DNA of 64,000 bases from Reyranella sp. (lineage in GTDB: Bacteria; Pseudomonadota; Alphaproteobacteria; Reyranellales; Reyranellaceae), in contig JAQSDW010000221.1 in NCBI GenBank assembly GCA_029946105.1, forward strand, positions 1 through 64,000, given 5' to 3'. The translations under genes were made by a program, and so were the position numbers. Within the stretch, counting starts at the first letter, position 1; each line of letters begins with the position of its first letter. The notes beneath the pieces are model-generated. The model was not told where the DNA came from and ran no database searches. It saw only the letters and a list, made by a program, of their open reading frames with translations. Positions 50,609 through 59,301 of the stretch are shown in pieces.

Positions 50609-51555
50609 TCGTGGGCTTGCGGTGGATTACCTTTGAGGCGGTAGACTGCGCCGGTCTTGGTCGTGGTGAGCGCCAGCCAGTCGCCGGCGATCTGCTGCAG
50701 TTCGAGGAAGAAGCGCTCGCATGCCACCAGCGCCTTGTGGCTGATGTCGTTGGGGCCGGGGAAGCGGAGCTGGTAGGCGAACTCGCCGACGAAGGCGTGG
50801 TGGTCGCCGCGTGCACGCCACAGGCCGAGATTGGCGGTGGCCGCCGTGTGATGGCCGAAATCGAGGAAGCAGATGTCCTGCAGCAGTTCCTCGACGATGG
50901 TCTGGTTGACCAGCGAGACGTCGTCGGGTCCGTCGCAGGAGATCGTCGACAGGGCCGGGAAGATCTGGGTCAGCTCCGGCAGCGACATGTGGCCCAGCGA
51001 AGACATCACGATGCGCGCCGCCTGGGGGGCCTGGCTGAGGCCGAACTCGACATTATGCGACAGCAGGCGCCGCATGCCGCCGATGCGATCCTTGAGCGGC
51101 ATGATCTCGAGCTTGAACTTGATCTTGAACTTGCCGTCGATATGCGGCCGCACGTCGATGGCCTGGGCCTTGGCCATGTCGTCGCTGCGGTATTTGAAGA
51201 CGATCTCGGGGTCGCCGATCGCGAAGCCGTCCTCGTAGGCGATGCGCCGCCGGCAGATGAACGAGTTGTTGTAGAGGTGGTAGCCGCCGGTATCGAGGAA
51301 CAGGACCTCGCGCACTTCGGGTCGCTGCTGCGACTTGGGCGTGTGCTGATAGCCGACGCCGGTCGTCGCGGCGGCGCGTTGCACCAGGGCGGCGAACTCC
51401 TTGAATACATGGGCCGACGTGAAGCGTTCGGGCTTCAGAATCAATTTGCACTGCAGGTAACCCAGCTCGTCGCAGCGTCGGCCATCAGCATAGGTGCCGC
51501 CGTACTGCTCGGCCAGCCAGGTTTTAAGTTCCGATTCCTTGATGTCGTTTGGCAT
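50605..51555 (-). CDS. Cytoplasmic protein, unknown function, upstream of chromate transporter
   Basis: I do not recognise the family. The 316-residue product has no signal or membrane helix. Stretches such as KLILKPERFTSAHVFKEFAALVQRAA, YHLYNNSFICRRRIAYEDGF, VFKYRSDDMAKAQAIDVRPHIDGKFKIKFKLEIMPLKDR and EFAYQLRFPGPNDISHKALVACERFFLELQQI are rich in charged beta-strand-like segments; the alternation of Lys/Arg and Glu on strands recalls triphosphate-tunnel (CYTH/VTC-like) folds, but this is a weak impression. Its stop overlaps the first chrA half by 4 bases (ATGA), so it is coupled to the transporter. Confidence 0.72.
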   Translation of the reverse strand: MPNDIKESELKTWLAEQYGGTYADGRRCDELGYLQCKLILKPERFTSAHVFKEFAALVQRAAATTGVGYQHTPKSQQRPEVREVLFLDTGGYHLYNNSFICRRRIAYEDGFAIGDPEIVFKYRSDDMAKAQAIDVRPHIDGKFKIKFKLEIMPLKDRIGGMRRLLSHNVEFGLSQAPQAARIVMSSLGHMSLPELTQIFPALSTISCDGPDDVSLVNQTIVEELLQDICFLDFGHHTAATANLGLWRARGDHHAFVGEFAYQLRFPGPNDISHKALVACERFFLELQQIAGDWLALTTTKTGAVYRLKGNPPQAHE

Positions 51556-51682
51556 GCGTCCTCCCCATCCGGAGCGTAACGTGTCGTCATCGTGCTGTCA
51601 TCCGAGCCACGGGCCTGATGCTTTCCGCCTGATGCGATGGAATGCTCATTGCCGGCCTATTGGCGAAGATCGATCATGGGCC

Positions 51683-52126
51683 ATGTTCGCCAATCTCGCG
51701 CTCGCCACCTTCATGGTCGCCTTGACCGTGTCCATTCACCTCGGCGGGCTGCTCGGCCTGCTGTGGATCCTGCGCGACCGCGCGCACCGGCTGCGACCCC
51801 ACGACAGCCGCGTCGGACAGCTCGCGGTCATCCTGTTCGTCGTGCTCGGCCTCGTGGCCATCCATACGGTCGAGATCTGGCTCTACGGCTTTGCCTTCTG
51901 GGTAATCGGCGCGGTCCACGACTTCGAATCGGCGCTGTATTTCTCGACCGTGACCTTCACCACGCTGGGCTATGGCGACATCGTCCTGGATGGACAGTGG
52001 CGCCTGTTCGGCGCCATCGAAGGCGGCAACGGGCTGATCCTGTTCGGCTGGTCGACGGCATTCCTGCTCTCGGTCACCAGCCGCCTGCGGATGCTCGAGC
52101 ACGACTGGCTGGAACGGCCCGAGTGA
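51683..52126 (+). CDS. Two-transmembrane ion channel
   Basis: This 147-residue protein has a first helix (ALATFMVALTVSIHLGGLLGLLWIL), a second (LAVILFVVLGLVAIHTVEIWLYGFAFWVI), the pore with selectivity filter TVTFTTLGYGDIVL, and an inner helix (GLILFGWSTAFLLSVTSRL). TLGYGD is a potassium-channel filter. The ATG at 51683 fits the topology; the ORF-track start at 51494 lies inside the preceding divergent promoter region. It has no visible regulatory RCK or cyclic nucleotide domain, so gating is unknown. Confidence 0.88.
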   Translation: MFANLALATFMVALTVSIHLGGLLGLLWILRDRAHRLRPHDSRVGQLAVILFVVLGLVAIHTVEIWLYGFAFWVIGAVHDFESALYFSTVTFTTLGYGDIVLDGQWRLFGAIEGGNGLILFGWSTAFLLSVTSRLRMLEHDWLERPE

Positions 52127-52212
52127 TTCCGGGATGCCGCTAAGGATACCTATGAGAAAGTCTCGCCCTGGGATGCTGGCGCGGGGCAGGGCGATGGGTT
52201 AATTCCGGGGCC

Positions 52213-53424
52213 ATGCAAACCGACACTCGTTTCCTGCCGCCGGGCCTCGCTGCCTCGCTGAGCGGCCCGATCGGGACTTTGCCCGAATCGCCGATCTCCG
52301 ACGTCGCCATGAGCGTGTTCGGTGACCCCGACGTCGTGCCGCTGTGGTTCGGCGAGGGCGATCTCGTCACGCCCGATTTCGTGCGCGACGCCGCGGCGAA
52401 GGCCCTGCAGGCAGGCGAGACCTTCTACACCTGGCAGCGCGGCATTCCGCCGTTGCGCGCCGCCCTCAGCGCCTACACCGAGCGGCTCTACGGTATCGAC
52501 TGTCCGGTCGATCGCATCAGCGTCACAACCGGCGGCATGCAGGCGATCCTGCTCTCCGTCCAGATGCTGGTCGATCCCGGCGACAACGTGGTGATCGTCT
52601 CGCCGATTTGGCCCAACATCACCTCGGCCACCAAGCTGATGCGCGGCGTGCCGAAGTACGTGGCGCTCGAACGGACGGCGCACGGCGGCTGGACGCTCGA
52701 CCTGCAGCGCCTGTTCGATGCGGTCGACGAGCGCACGCGGGCGATCTTCGTCAACTCGCCGGGCAATCCGACCGGCTGGATGATGTCGTCGGACGAGCAG
52801 CGCGCGCTGCTCGACTTTGCCCGCAAGCGTGGCATCTGGATCATGGCCGACGAGGTCTACGCCCGGCTGATCTACTCCAAGCGCCCCGACGGCCGGCAGG
52901 TGGCGCCGTCGTTCCTGGAACATGCCGGTCCCGACGATCCTCTGATCGTGCTCAACAGCTTCTCCAAGCCGTGGGCGATGACGGGCTGGCGCCTGGGCTG
53001 GCTCACGCATCCCGCCCAACTCGGCGACCAGATCGCCAAGCTCGTGCAGATCAACACCTCGGGCGCACCGGCGTTCCTGCAGCGGGGCGCTGTTGCCGCC
53101 ATCGAAAAGGGCGACGATTTCCTGGCTCAGATGGTCGAGCGCTGCCGCGCGGGTGGCGAGCAAGTCTTCCAGCGCCTGTCGGGCCTGCCCAAGGTCACGA
53201 TCTCGCGGCCGGAGGCGGCGTTCTATGCCTTCTTCTCGGTCGATAGCGTCGACGACACCATGGCCTTCTGCAAGAAACTGGCGAAGGAATACAAGGTCGG
53301 CCTGGCGCCGGGCGAGGCCTTCGGGCCGGGCGGCACCGGCAACATCCGCCTGTGCTTCGCCTCGGGCGCCGAGCGCCTCAGCAAGGGCCTCGACCGTATC
53401 GAAGCGGCGATCAAGGCAATATGA
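52213..53424 (+). CDS. PLP-dependent aminotransferase, class I/II
   Basis: This 403-residue aminotransferase of fold type I has the PLP lysine in LNSFSKPWAMTGWRLGWL, the substrate Arg in GNIRLCFASG, FVNSPGNPTGWMMS and DEVYARLIY. The sequence resembles aspartate/alanine aminotransferase-like enzymes. The start at 52213 has a weak ribosome site (GGGCC). It is 7 bases before an ABC ATPase gene and a permease, so an operon of three is probable. Substrates are undetermined. Confidence 0.91.
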   Translation: MQTDTRFLPPGLAASLSGPIGTLPESPISDVAMSVFGDPDVVPLWFGEGDLVTPDFVRDAAAKALQAGETFYTWQRGIPPLRAALSAYTERLYGIDCPVDRISVTTGGMQAILLSVQMLVDPGDNVVIVSPIWPNITSATKLMRGVPKYVALERTAHGGWTLDLQRLFDAVDERTRAIFVNSPGNPTGWMMSSDEQRALLDFARKRGIWIMADEVYARLIYSKRPDGRQVAPSFLEHAGPDDPLIVLNSFSKPWAMTGWRLGWLTHPAQLGDQIAKLVQINTSGAPAFLQRGAVAAIEKGDDFLAQMVERCRAGGEQVFQRLSGLPKVTISRPEAAFYAFFSVDSVDDTMAFCKKLAKEYKVGLAPGEAFGPGGTGNIRLCFASGAERLSKGLDRIEAAIKAI

Positions 53425-53431
53425 TGCGGTC

Positions 53432-54205
53432 ATGCCTAACGGTCCCGCCATCAATGTCCGGCATCTGCGCAAGATGTACGGCGAGGTCGTTGCAGTCGAC
53501 GATCTGACGTTCACAGTCCCGCGCGGCACCGTGCTCGGCCTGCTGGGCGGCAACGGGGCGGGCAAGACCACGACTATCGCCATGCTGCTCGGGCTGCTGG
53601 AGCCGACCTCGGGCCAGATCGAGGTGCTGGGCGTCGACATGCTGAAGCGGCGCTATGCGGCGCTGTCGCGCATGAATTTCTCCTCGCCCTACGTCGACCT
53701 GCCGCATCGCCTCACGGTGCGCCAGAACCTGCTGTTCTATGGCCGCCTGTACGGCGTCAAGCAGGTCAACCGGCGTATCGAGGAGATCGCCGCGCGAATG
53801 CAGATCTCGGAGTTCCTCGAGCGTCCTGCCGGCAAGCTCTCGGCCGGGCAGAAAACGCGCGTGGCGCTGGCCAAGGCGCTGATCAACCGGCCCGACGTGC
53901 TGCTGCTCGACGAGCCCACTGCGTCGCTCGATCCCGACACCGCCGACTGGGTGCGCAGCTACCTCAAGGAATACCAGGGCGAGACCCACGCCACGATCCT
54001 GCTCGCTTCGCACAACATGAGCGAGGTCGAGCGGCTGTGCGACGACGTGATCCTGCTGCAGTCCGGCCGCGTCTTCGAGCGCGGCAGCCCGCGCGAGCTG
54101 ATCGAGCGGTTCGGTCGCGAGGACATGGAAGAGGTGTTCCTCGACATGGCGCGCGGCCGTGGCCATGGGCTCGATGCGCTGAAGAAGGGGGAGGCGGCGC
54201 AATGA
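53432..54205 (+). CDS. ABC-2 type exporter ATPase
   Basis: This 257-residue ATPase has Walker A GGNGAGKTTTIAM, a Q-loop-like stretch in NFSSPYVDLPHRLTVRQNL, signature LSAGQKTRVALAKALI, Walker B VLLLDEPTASLDPD and H-switch LLASHNMSEVERLCDDVILL. The signature reads LSAGQ instead of LSGGQ, which is common in this exporter group. The ATG at 53432 is chosen; the long ORF in the track runs through the aminotransferase in another frame. It overlaps the permease by 4 bases (ATGA). It would be a polysaccharide, drug or lipid exporter. Confidence 0.92.
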   Translation: MPNGPAINVRHLRKMYGEVVAVDDLTFTVPRGTVLGLLGGNGAGKTTTIAMLLGLLEPTSGQIEVLGVDMLKRRYAALSRMNFSSPYVDLPHRLTVRQNLLFYGRLYGVKQVNRRIEEIAARMQISEFLERPAGKLSAGQKTRVALAKALINRPDVLLLDEPTASLDPDTADWVRSYLKEYQGETHATILLASHNMSEVERLCDDVILLQSGRVFERGSPRELIERFGREDMEEVFLDMARGRGHGLDALKKGEAAQ

Positions 54206-54999
54206 GCGGCTCCATCGGACGCATCCATGCCCTGGTGATGCGCCACGTGTGGATATGGCGCAGCTCGATCATGCGGCTGGTCGATTCGATCTACTGGCCG
54301 GCGGTGCAGATGGTGATGTGGGGCTTCATGACCCAGTACCTGCTGCCGCAAGCGTCGTTCGTGGCCCAGGCTGCGGGTGTGCTGCTGTCGGGCCTGCTGC
54401 TGTGGGAAGTCGTCGTGCGCGGCAATCTCTCGCTCAGCGTCGCGTTTTTAGAGGAGATGTGGTCGCGCAACCTCGGCCATTTGTTCGTGAGCCCGATCCG
54501 CTCATGGGAGATGGCGACCGGCATCATCATCGCGGCGCTCCTGCGCACGCTGCTGGGGCTGATCCCGGTGTCGCTGATGGCGTGGGCCTTCTTCGGCTAC
54601 AACATCTACTCGCTCGGCCTGCCGCTGGTCGCTTTCTTCGCCATCCTGCAGATGTTCTCGTGGTCGATCGGGCTGGCCATGTCCGGCATGATCATGCGCG
54701 TTGGCCAAAGCGCGGAAAGCTTCGCCTGGGCCGCCGTGTTCATCCTGATGCCGGTGAGCGGCGTCTATTATCCTGTGACGGTGCTGCCGCACTGGCTGCA
54801 GGTGATCGCGTGGGGATTGCCGCCGGCATATGTCTTCGAAGGCATGCGCTCCATCCTGGCGGAGAAGACCGTCCATTGGGATCTGTTCGCCATCGCCTTC
54901 GGCCTGTCGGTGGTCTATCTGGTGATAGGCTTCCAGATCTTCCAATGGTTCTTCCGCGCGTCGCGTCGCGCCGGTACGCTGCTGGGGCAGGGTGAGTAA
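54202..54999 (+). CDS. ABC-2 type exporter permease
   Basis: This 265-residue inner-membrane permease has six predicted helices and begins MSGSIGRIHALVMRHVWIWRSSIMRLVDSIYWPAVQMVMWGF. The stretch MSRNLGH-like WSRNLGHLFVSPIRSWEMATGIIIAALLRTLLGLIP is the ABC-2 coupling region, and FILMPVSGVYYPVTVLPHWLQVIAWGLPPAYVFEGMRS is typical of ABC-2 permeases. It is translationally coupled to the ATPase. The exported substrate is not evident from the aminotransferase neighbour. Confidence 0.92.
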   Translation: MSGSIGRIHALVMRHVWIWRSSIMRLVDSIYWPAVQMVMWGFMTQYLLPQASFVAQAAGVLLSGLLLWEVVVRGNLSLSVAFLEEMWSRNLGHLFVSPIRSWEMATGIIIAALLRTLLGLIPVSLMAWAFFGYNIYSLGLPLVAFFAILQMFSWSIGLAMSGMIMRVGQSAESFAWAAVFILMPVSGVYYPVTVLPHWLQVIAWGLPPAYVFEGMRSILAEKTVHWDLFAIAFGLSVVYLVIGFQIFQWFFRASRRAGTLLGQGE

Positions 55000-55017
55000 A
55001 AGGAGACGAGACGAGCG

Positions 55018-55392
55018 ATGACGATCCGGACATTGTGCAGCGTGCTGCTCGCCGTGGGCGTGGCGGCCTGCAATCCCGTTCCCAAGCCCCAGCCCAACGC
55101 GCCGCTGTGGTCGGCGACCTATAACGTTCCCTACACCACCATGGCGAACTGTCTGGCGGCGCAACCCATCGGCGGGTTCACCGGAGTGCCGCGGATCCAG
55201 TCCGATACAGGCGTGGCGACAGTGACGCTCGCGTTGGGCGACGGCACACAGTTGGCCATCAACTTCATCATACGGCGAACCGGCAGCGGCACGAGCATGG
55301 TGGAGTGGCGGCGTCATTTGACGGTCGGTGGATGGGAGCCGATCGACTCGGATGCCCACACCCGCGCGGACACCTGCGGCGGCGTCTCTTGA
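55018..55392 (+). CDS. Small lipoprotein, unknown function
   Basis: The family is not recognised. The 124-residue product has a signal with lipobox VAAC (Cys18) and a mature domain of about 105 residues with two further Cys that could pair (MANCLAAQP, RADTCGG). Beta-strand-like segments (GVATVTLALGDGTQLAINFIIRRT, MVEWRRHLTVGGWEPID) suggest a small beta-rich fold. The ATG at 55018 has AGGAGACGAG upstream. It lies 18 bases after the ABC permease and may be in the same operon, but its role is unknown. Confidence 0.8.
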   Translation: MTIRTLCSVLLAVGVAACNPVPKPQPNAPLWSATYNVPYTTMANCLAAQPIGGFTGVPRIQSDTGVATVTLALGDGTQLAINFIIRRTGSGTSMVEWRRHLTVGGWEPIDSDAHTRADTCGGVS

Positions 55393-55428
55393 TTCCTGAC
55401 GACTGATCCCGGATTTACTGATCCGGAA

Positions 55429-56256
55429 CTATGGCGCCTTCAGGACCTGTTGGCAGGCCGCCGGCAGTTTCGGCCGGTAGGGCTTCGCCGCGGCGGCGGG
55501 TGGCGGCGTGACTGGCGCCCTGCGGAACCAGGAGTCGAGCGCCTCGCCGCAGCCATCATCGTCGGAGTACGTGGCCTGCGCTTGGCATTGCGGATTGCCC
55601 GGCGGGCAATAGAGCCTGATGTGGAAATGCTCGTCATGGCCGAACCAGGGAACGAGCTTGCGCAGCCAGCTCCGGTTGCCTGTCGCGGTATTGCAGATTC
55701 GCTGCTTGATCCACTTGTTCACGAACATGCGGTCGAGATTGGGCATCTCCGCCGCCGTTCGCAGCAGCAGGACATGCTGGGCGGAAAAGACCGTGTCGTC
55801 GATGCCGCTGTCGTCGGCCTGAACCAGCGAGCGCAGGCGGGGATTTTCGCGATCGGCCGGTACCCGACGCGCCCCGGGCTGGCGCTCGAACCAGATGTCG
55901 GCGTCGAGGCCGACCTGGTGGCTGGCATGGCCGGCCGGGGCGGGCCCGCCACGCGGCTGGCCTATGTCGCCGATGTAGAGATGCGCCTGGCCCGCTGCGC
56001 GCATCTTCTCGGCCAGGATCTTGGTGAAGTCGACCGTGACGGGCTGGCCCCAGTAGCGGTTGCGGCTGACGCGGATTGCCTCGTAGCCCGGCCCGTCGAG
56101 CGGGAGCGCCTGCGCACCCTGGAGGCAGCCGGCCGTGTAGAAGCCGATCGACTGGGTCGGCCCTGGGGTGGGCGTCGACACCGTCGCCCAATCCTGCGCC
56201 GAGGCGGAGGAAACCGACAAGATCGCCGCGAGCAGCGGAACAACGAAACACATCAT
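55429..56256 (-). CDS. mepA: Penicillin-insensitive murein endopeptidase MepA
   Basis: MepA is a periplasmic zinc endopeptidase that cleaves D-Ala-mDAP cross-links of murein. In this 275-residue protein (ATG 56256; the longer ORF adds 13 residues before the signal) the signal is FVVPLLAAILSVSSASA. The LAS-type zinc site is GHASHQVGLDADIWF (His and Asp) and FGHDEHFHIRLYCP (His). Six Cys are spread through the domain, as in E. coli MepA. The C-terminus, PPPAAAAKPYRPKLPAACQQVL, is a Pro-rich extension. It is divergent from the enoyl-CoA hydratase. Confidence 0.93.
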   Translation of the reverse strand: MMCFVVPLLAAILSVSSASAQDWATVSTPTPGPTQSIGFYTAGCLQGAQALPLDGPGYEAIRVSRNRYWGQPVTVDFTKILAEKMRAAGQAHLYIGDIGQPRGGPAPAGHASHQVGLDADIWFERQPGARRVPADRENPRLRSLVQADDSGIDDTVFSAQHVLLLRTAAEMPNLDRMFVNKWIKQRICNTATGNRSWLRKLVPWFGHDEHFHIRLYCPPGNPQCQAQATYSDDDGCGEALDSWFRRAPVTPPPAAAAKPYRPKLPAACQQVLKAP

Positions 56257-56293
56257 CTTGTTGGCAGGATACCCGCCCGCTAAGACTTTGCCC

Positions 56294-57103
56294 ATGGCCG
56301 GACCAACTTACACGAACATCAAGCTCGAGCGGGACGGCGCGGTGGCGCGGCTGGTGCTGAACCGGCCCGAACGGCGCAATGCGCTGACGCATGACATGAT
56401 GGTCGAGCTTGAGGATGCCTTCGCCCGGGTGCGCGACGATGCGGACTGCCGCGTGCTGGTGTTGCGCGGCGCCGGCGGCCATTTCTGCGCCGGCGGCGAT
56501 CTCGACGCCATGGCCGTGTTGCCGCCGTTGCCGGGCGACGGCGCGTCCGATCCGCTGATCCCGGCCTATCGCCAGTTCGGCGACGCATTGCTTGTCCTCA
56601 ATTCCCTGCCGCAGGCCACGATCGCTATCGTCGAAGGCTCGGCCGTAGGCGGCGGCTTCGGCATGGCCTGCTGCTCGGATGTCGTGATCCTGCACGACAG
56701 CGCCAGGTTCGGCCTGCCCGAACCCAAGGTGGGGTTCATCCCCTCCCAGGTGATTCCCTTCGTGGTCCGCCGGCTGGGCGAGGGCGCGGCGCGCGATCTC
56801 GCGGTCAGTGGCCGGGTGGTCGATGGCGTGGAAGCCCATCGCCTGGGGATCGGACGCTATCTCTACCGGACGACGGTCGAACTCGGCACGATCCTGCGTG
56901 GCCTGCTCGACGATATTCTGAAGATGGAGCCACAGGCGCTGGCGACCGTGAAGCGTCTGGTGCTGGCATGCGCCACGGAGGATGATCGCGCCGTGCTCGA
57001 CGACGCAGCGGAGAGCCTCGTCGGCCTCCTGCGCCGACCACAGGCGGCGCAGGGGATCGAGGCATTCATGGCGAAGACGGCGCCCCCGTGGGCGAAGGGA
57101 TGA
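56294..57103 (+). CDS. Enoyl-CoA hydratase/isomerase family protein
   Basis: This 269-residue crotonase-fold enzyme has the CoA-binding stretch LNRPERRNALTHDMMVELEDAF, the oxyanion segment GAGGHFCAGGDLDAMA, and a second conserved block AIVEGSAVGGGFGMACCSDVVILHDSARFGLPEPKVGFIPSQ. The Glu residues of catalysis are probably in EPKVGF and nearby. It would hydrate or isomerise an acyl-CoA. It is just before the TauD-like gene, with an ATGA overlap. The precise CoA ester is unknown. Confidence 0.9.
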   Translation: MAGPTYTNIKLERDGAVARLVLNRPERRNALTHDMMVELEDAFARVRDDADCRVLVLRGAGGHFCAGGDLDAMAVLPPLPGDGASDPLIPAYRQFGDALLVLNSLPQATIAIVEGSAVGGGFGMACCSDVVILHDSARFGLPEPKVGFIPSQVIPFVVRRLGEGAARDLAVSGRVVDGVEAHRLGIGRYLYRTTVELGTILRGLLDDILKMEPQALATVKRLVLACATEDDRAVLDDAAESLVGLLRRPQAAQGIEAFMAKTAPPWAKG

Positions 57104-57945
57104 GGCAGATGCGCAACTATCGACACATCGAAGTGCGGCCGATCGCCGGAGCGCTGGGCGCGGAAATCCACGGTGTCGACATGTCGCGCGATCTCGCCGA
57201 CGATGTCGTGGGCGAGATGCGCCAGGCCCTCCTCGACCATCTCGTCATCTTCCTGCGCGGCCAGCAGGCGACACCGTCGCAGCAGGTGGCTTTTGCGCGC
57301 CGGTTCGGCACGCCGATGGAGTATCCGCAGCTCAAGGGTCTGGCCGAGGCGCCGCTGATCACGCCGGTCGTGAAGCTCGAGCATGAGCGCAACAATTTCG
57401 GCGGCATCTGGCATTCCGACACGACGTATCTCGCCGAGCCGCCGATGGGCAGCATGCTGCTCGCCCGCGAGGTGCCGCCCTACGGCGGCGACACCATGTT
57501 CGCCAACCAGTACCTCGCCTACGAGGCGCTGTCGGACGGCCTGAAGAAGACCCTGGTCGGGCTGATGGGTGTGAGTTCCTCGGCCAAGGCCGAAGTCACC
57601 AAGACGCGTGAAGACCAGATGAAGGCCGCCGGTGCGCAGCTCAAGGTCCTGTCGGCCGAGCACCCGATCGTGCGCAGCCATCCCGAGACCGGCCGCAAGG
57701 CGCTCTACACCAGCGAGGCCCATACCGCGCATATCAAGGGCTGGACCGAGGCCGAGAGCCTGCCGCTGCTGCGCTTCCTGTGGCAGCACCAGGTCCGGCC
57801 GGAATTCACCTGCCGCTTCCGCTGGGAAGCGGGGTCGCTTGCCTTCTGGGACAACCGCGCGGCCATGCACAATCCGATCAACGATTACCACGGCCACCGC
57901 CGTGTCATGCATCGCGTCACGCTGGCGGGCGACAAGCCGCGCTAG
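57100..57945 (+). CDS. TauD/TfdA-family Fe(II)/2-oxoglutarate dioxygenase
   Basis: This 281-residue dioxygenase uses 2-oxoglutarate and Fe(II). The iron motif is HSD in GGIWHSDTTYLAEPP and the distal His in RRVMHRVTLAGDKPR; the terminal Arg of that stretch binds 2-oxoglutarate. The start overlaps the stop of the hydratase gene (ATGA); an ATG three codons on (57109) is also possible. The N-terminus YRHIEVRPIAGALGAEIHGVDMS is the standard family one. Substrates in the family are sulfonates, phenoxyacids and others. Confidence 0.92.
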   Translation: MRQMRNYRHIEVRPIAGALGAEIHGVDMSRDLADDVVGEMRQALLDHLVIFLRGQQATPSQQVAFARRFGTPMEYPQLKGLAEAPLITPVVKLEHERNNFGGIWHSDTTYLAEPPMGSMLLAREVPPYGGDTMFANQYLAYEALSDGLKKTLVGLMGVSSSAKAEVTKTREDQMKAAGAQLKVLSAEHPIVRSHPETGRKALYTSEAHTAHIKGWTEAESLPLLRFLWQHQVRPEFTCRFRWEAGSLAFWDNRAAMHNPINDYHGHRRVMHRVTLAGDKPR

Positions 57946-57984
57946 AACCCGCCAGGCGACGCGGCATCTGCTGGAGAAAGTCGC

Positions 57985-59298
57985 ATGCTCGAATACGGTG
58001 GCCTGTTGGCTGTCCTGCTCCTCGTCGGCGCCAACGGCTTCTTCGTCGCCGCCGAATTCTCCCTCGTTGCCGTTCGCCGCAGCCGTGTGGTCGAGCTGGT
58101 CGCCGCCGGAAAGATGAACGCGCAGGCGCTGGAGCGGGCGCTGAAGCATCTCGACTCGAACCTTGCCGCCACCCAGCTCGGCATCACCATCTCGTCGCTG
58201 GCGCTGGGCTGGATCGGCGAGCCCGCGATCGCGCACCTGATCGAGCCCTGGTTGGCCGGCAGCATCGGATCCCTGGCCGGCGTCAGCGCCTATGCCATCG
58301 CGGTGGCGATCTCGTTCTTCATCATCACCGCCCTGCATATCGTGCTGGGGGAACTTGCGCCGAAGAGCCTCGCCCTTCAGCGCAGCGAGGCCACGGCATT
58401 GTGGATCGTGCGGCCGCTCGGCCTGTTCCGTTGGCTGCTCAGTCCGGCGATCACCGTCCTGAACGGCCTCGGCAATCTCGTGCTCCGCCTCTGTGGCCTG
58501 CAAGCCGGAACCGGCGAGGCTTCGCTGCATTCGGCCGGCGAACTGAAGCTGCTGGTCGTCGAAAGCCAGGAAGCCGGCCTCCTGCAGGAAGCGCAGGAGG
58601 AAGTCGTGGTGCGGGCGCTCGACATCGGCAGCCGACGCATCGGCGACATCATGACACCACGCACCGAAGTGGACTGGATAGATATCAACGACAATCACGA
58701 GGAGATCCAGAAAGCCATTCTCGAAAGCCGGCGCGAACAGCTCCTGCTCGCGCGGGGCAGTATCGACGAATTGCTGGGCGTGGTCGCCAAGAGGACGCTG
58801 CTCGCGCAGGTGTTGGGCGGCGGCGAGGTCGACCTGCTGGCCGCTGTCGGCCAGCCCCTCCTGGTCCATGAGAGCATGCCGATCTTCAAGGTGCTCGAAC
58901 AGTTCAAGCAGGCGCCGGTGCGTCTGGCGGTCGTCGTCGACGAGTATGGCGGCGTCGAAGGGATCGTCACCCAGTCCGACCTGCTGGAGGCGCTGGCCGG
59001 CGATCTGCCGGACCAGGACGGCGAGCAGCCTGACGTCGTCGCCTGTGACGACGGCACGTTACTCATCGACGGCATGGCGCCTGCCCACGAAATCTTCGAA
59101 CGGTTGGAGGTCAAGCCGCCGACCAAGGTCCGGTTCCATACCATCGCGGGCTTCGCACTGGCCGAATTCGGCCATCTGCCCGAGACCGGTGATTGGTTCG
59201 TGCACGAGGGTTGGCGCTTCCAGGTGGTCGACATGGACGGTCGGCGCATCGACAAGCTGATGGTGAGGCGGGAAGCGCCGCTCACGCCGGCGGCGTGA
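57985..59298 (+). CDS. CorC/HlyC-type membrane protein (DUF21 and CBS domains)
   Basis: This 437-residue protein has an N-terminal DUF21 membrane domain with four helices (residues 1-180; ANGFFVAAEFSLVAVRRSRV), a pair of CBS domains (about 215-340; RIGDIMTPRTEVDWIDINDNHEEIQKAI, VDEYGGVEGIVTQSDLLEALAGDLPDQ) and a CorC/HlyC C-terminal domain (about 350-430). Such proteins are linked to Mg2+/Co2+ transport and efflux. The ATG at 57985 begins the first helix. It converges on the acylase gene with 3 bases between. Confidence 0.93.
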   Translation: MLEYGGLLAVLLLVGANGFFVAAEFSLVAVRRSRVVELVAAGKMNAQALERALKHLDSNLAATQLGITISSLALGWIGEPAIAHLIEPWLAGSIGSLAGVSAYAIAVAISFFIITALHIVLGELAPKSLALQRSEATALWIVRPLGLFRWLLSPAITVLNGLGNLVLRLCGLQAGTGEASLHSAGELKLLVVESQEAGLLQEAQEEVVVRALDIGSRRIGDIMTPRTEVDWIDINDNHEEIQKAILESRREQLLLARGSIDELLGVVAKRTLLAQVLGGGEVDLLAAVGQPLLVHESMPIFKVLEQFKQAPVRLAVVVDEYGGVEGIVTQSDLLEALAGDLPDQDGEQPDVVACDDGTLLIDGMAPAHEIFERLEVKPPTKVRFHTIAGFALAEFGHLPETGDWFVHEGWRFQVVDMDGRRIDKLMVRREAPLTPAA

Positions 59299-59301
59299 CG
59301 C

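Noticed and set aside
56863-58869. 668-residue leftward ORF opposite the dioxygenase and CorC-like genes
   Set aside because: Antisense shadow; no family signature and the sense frames have intact active sites.
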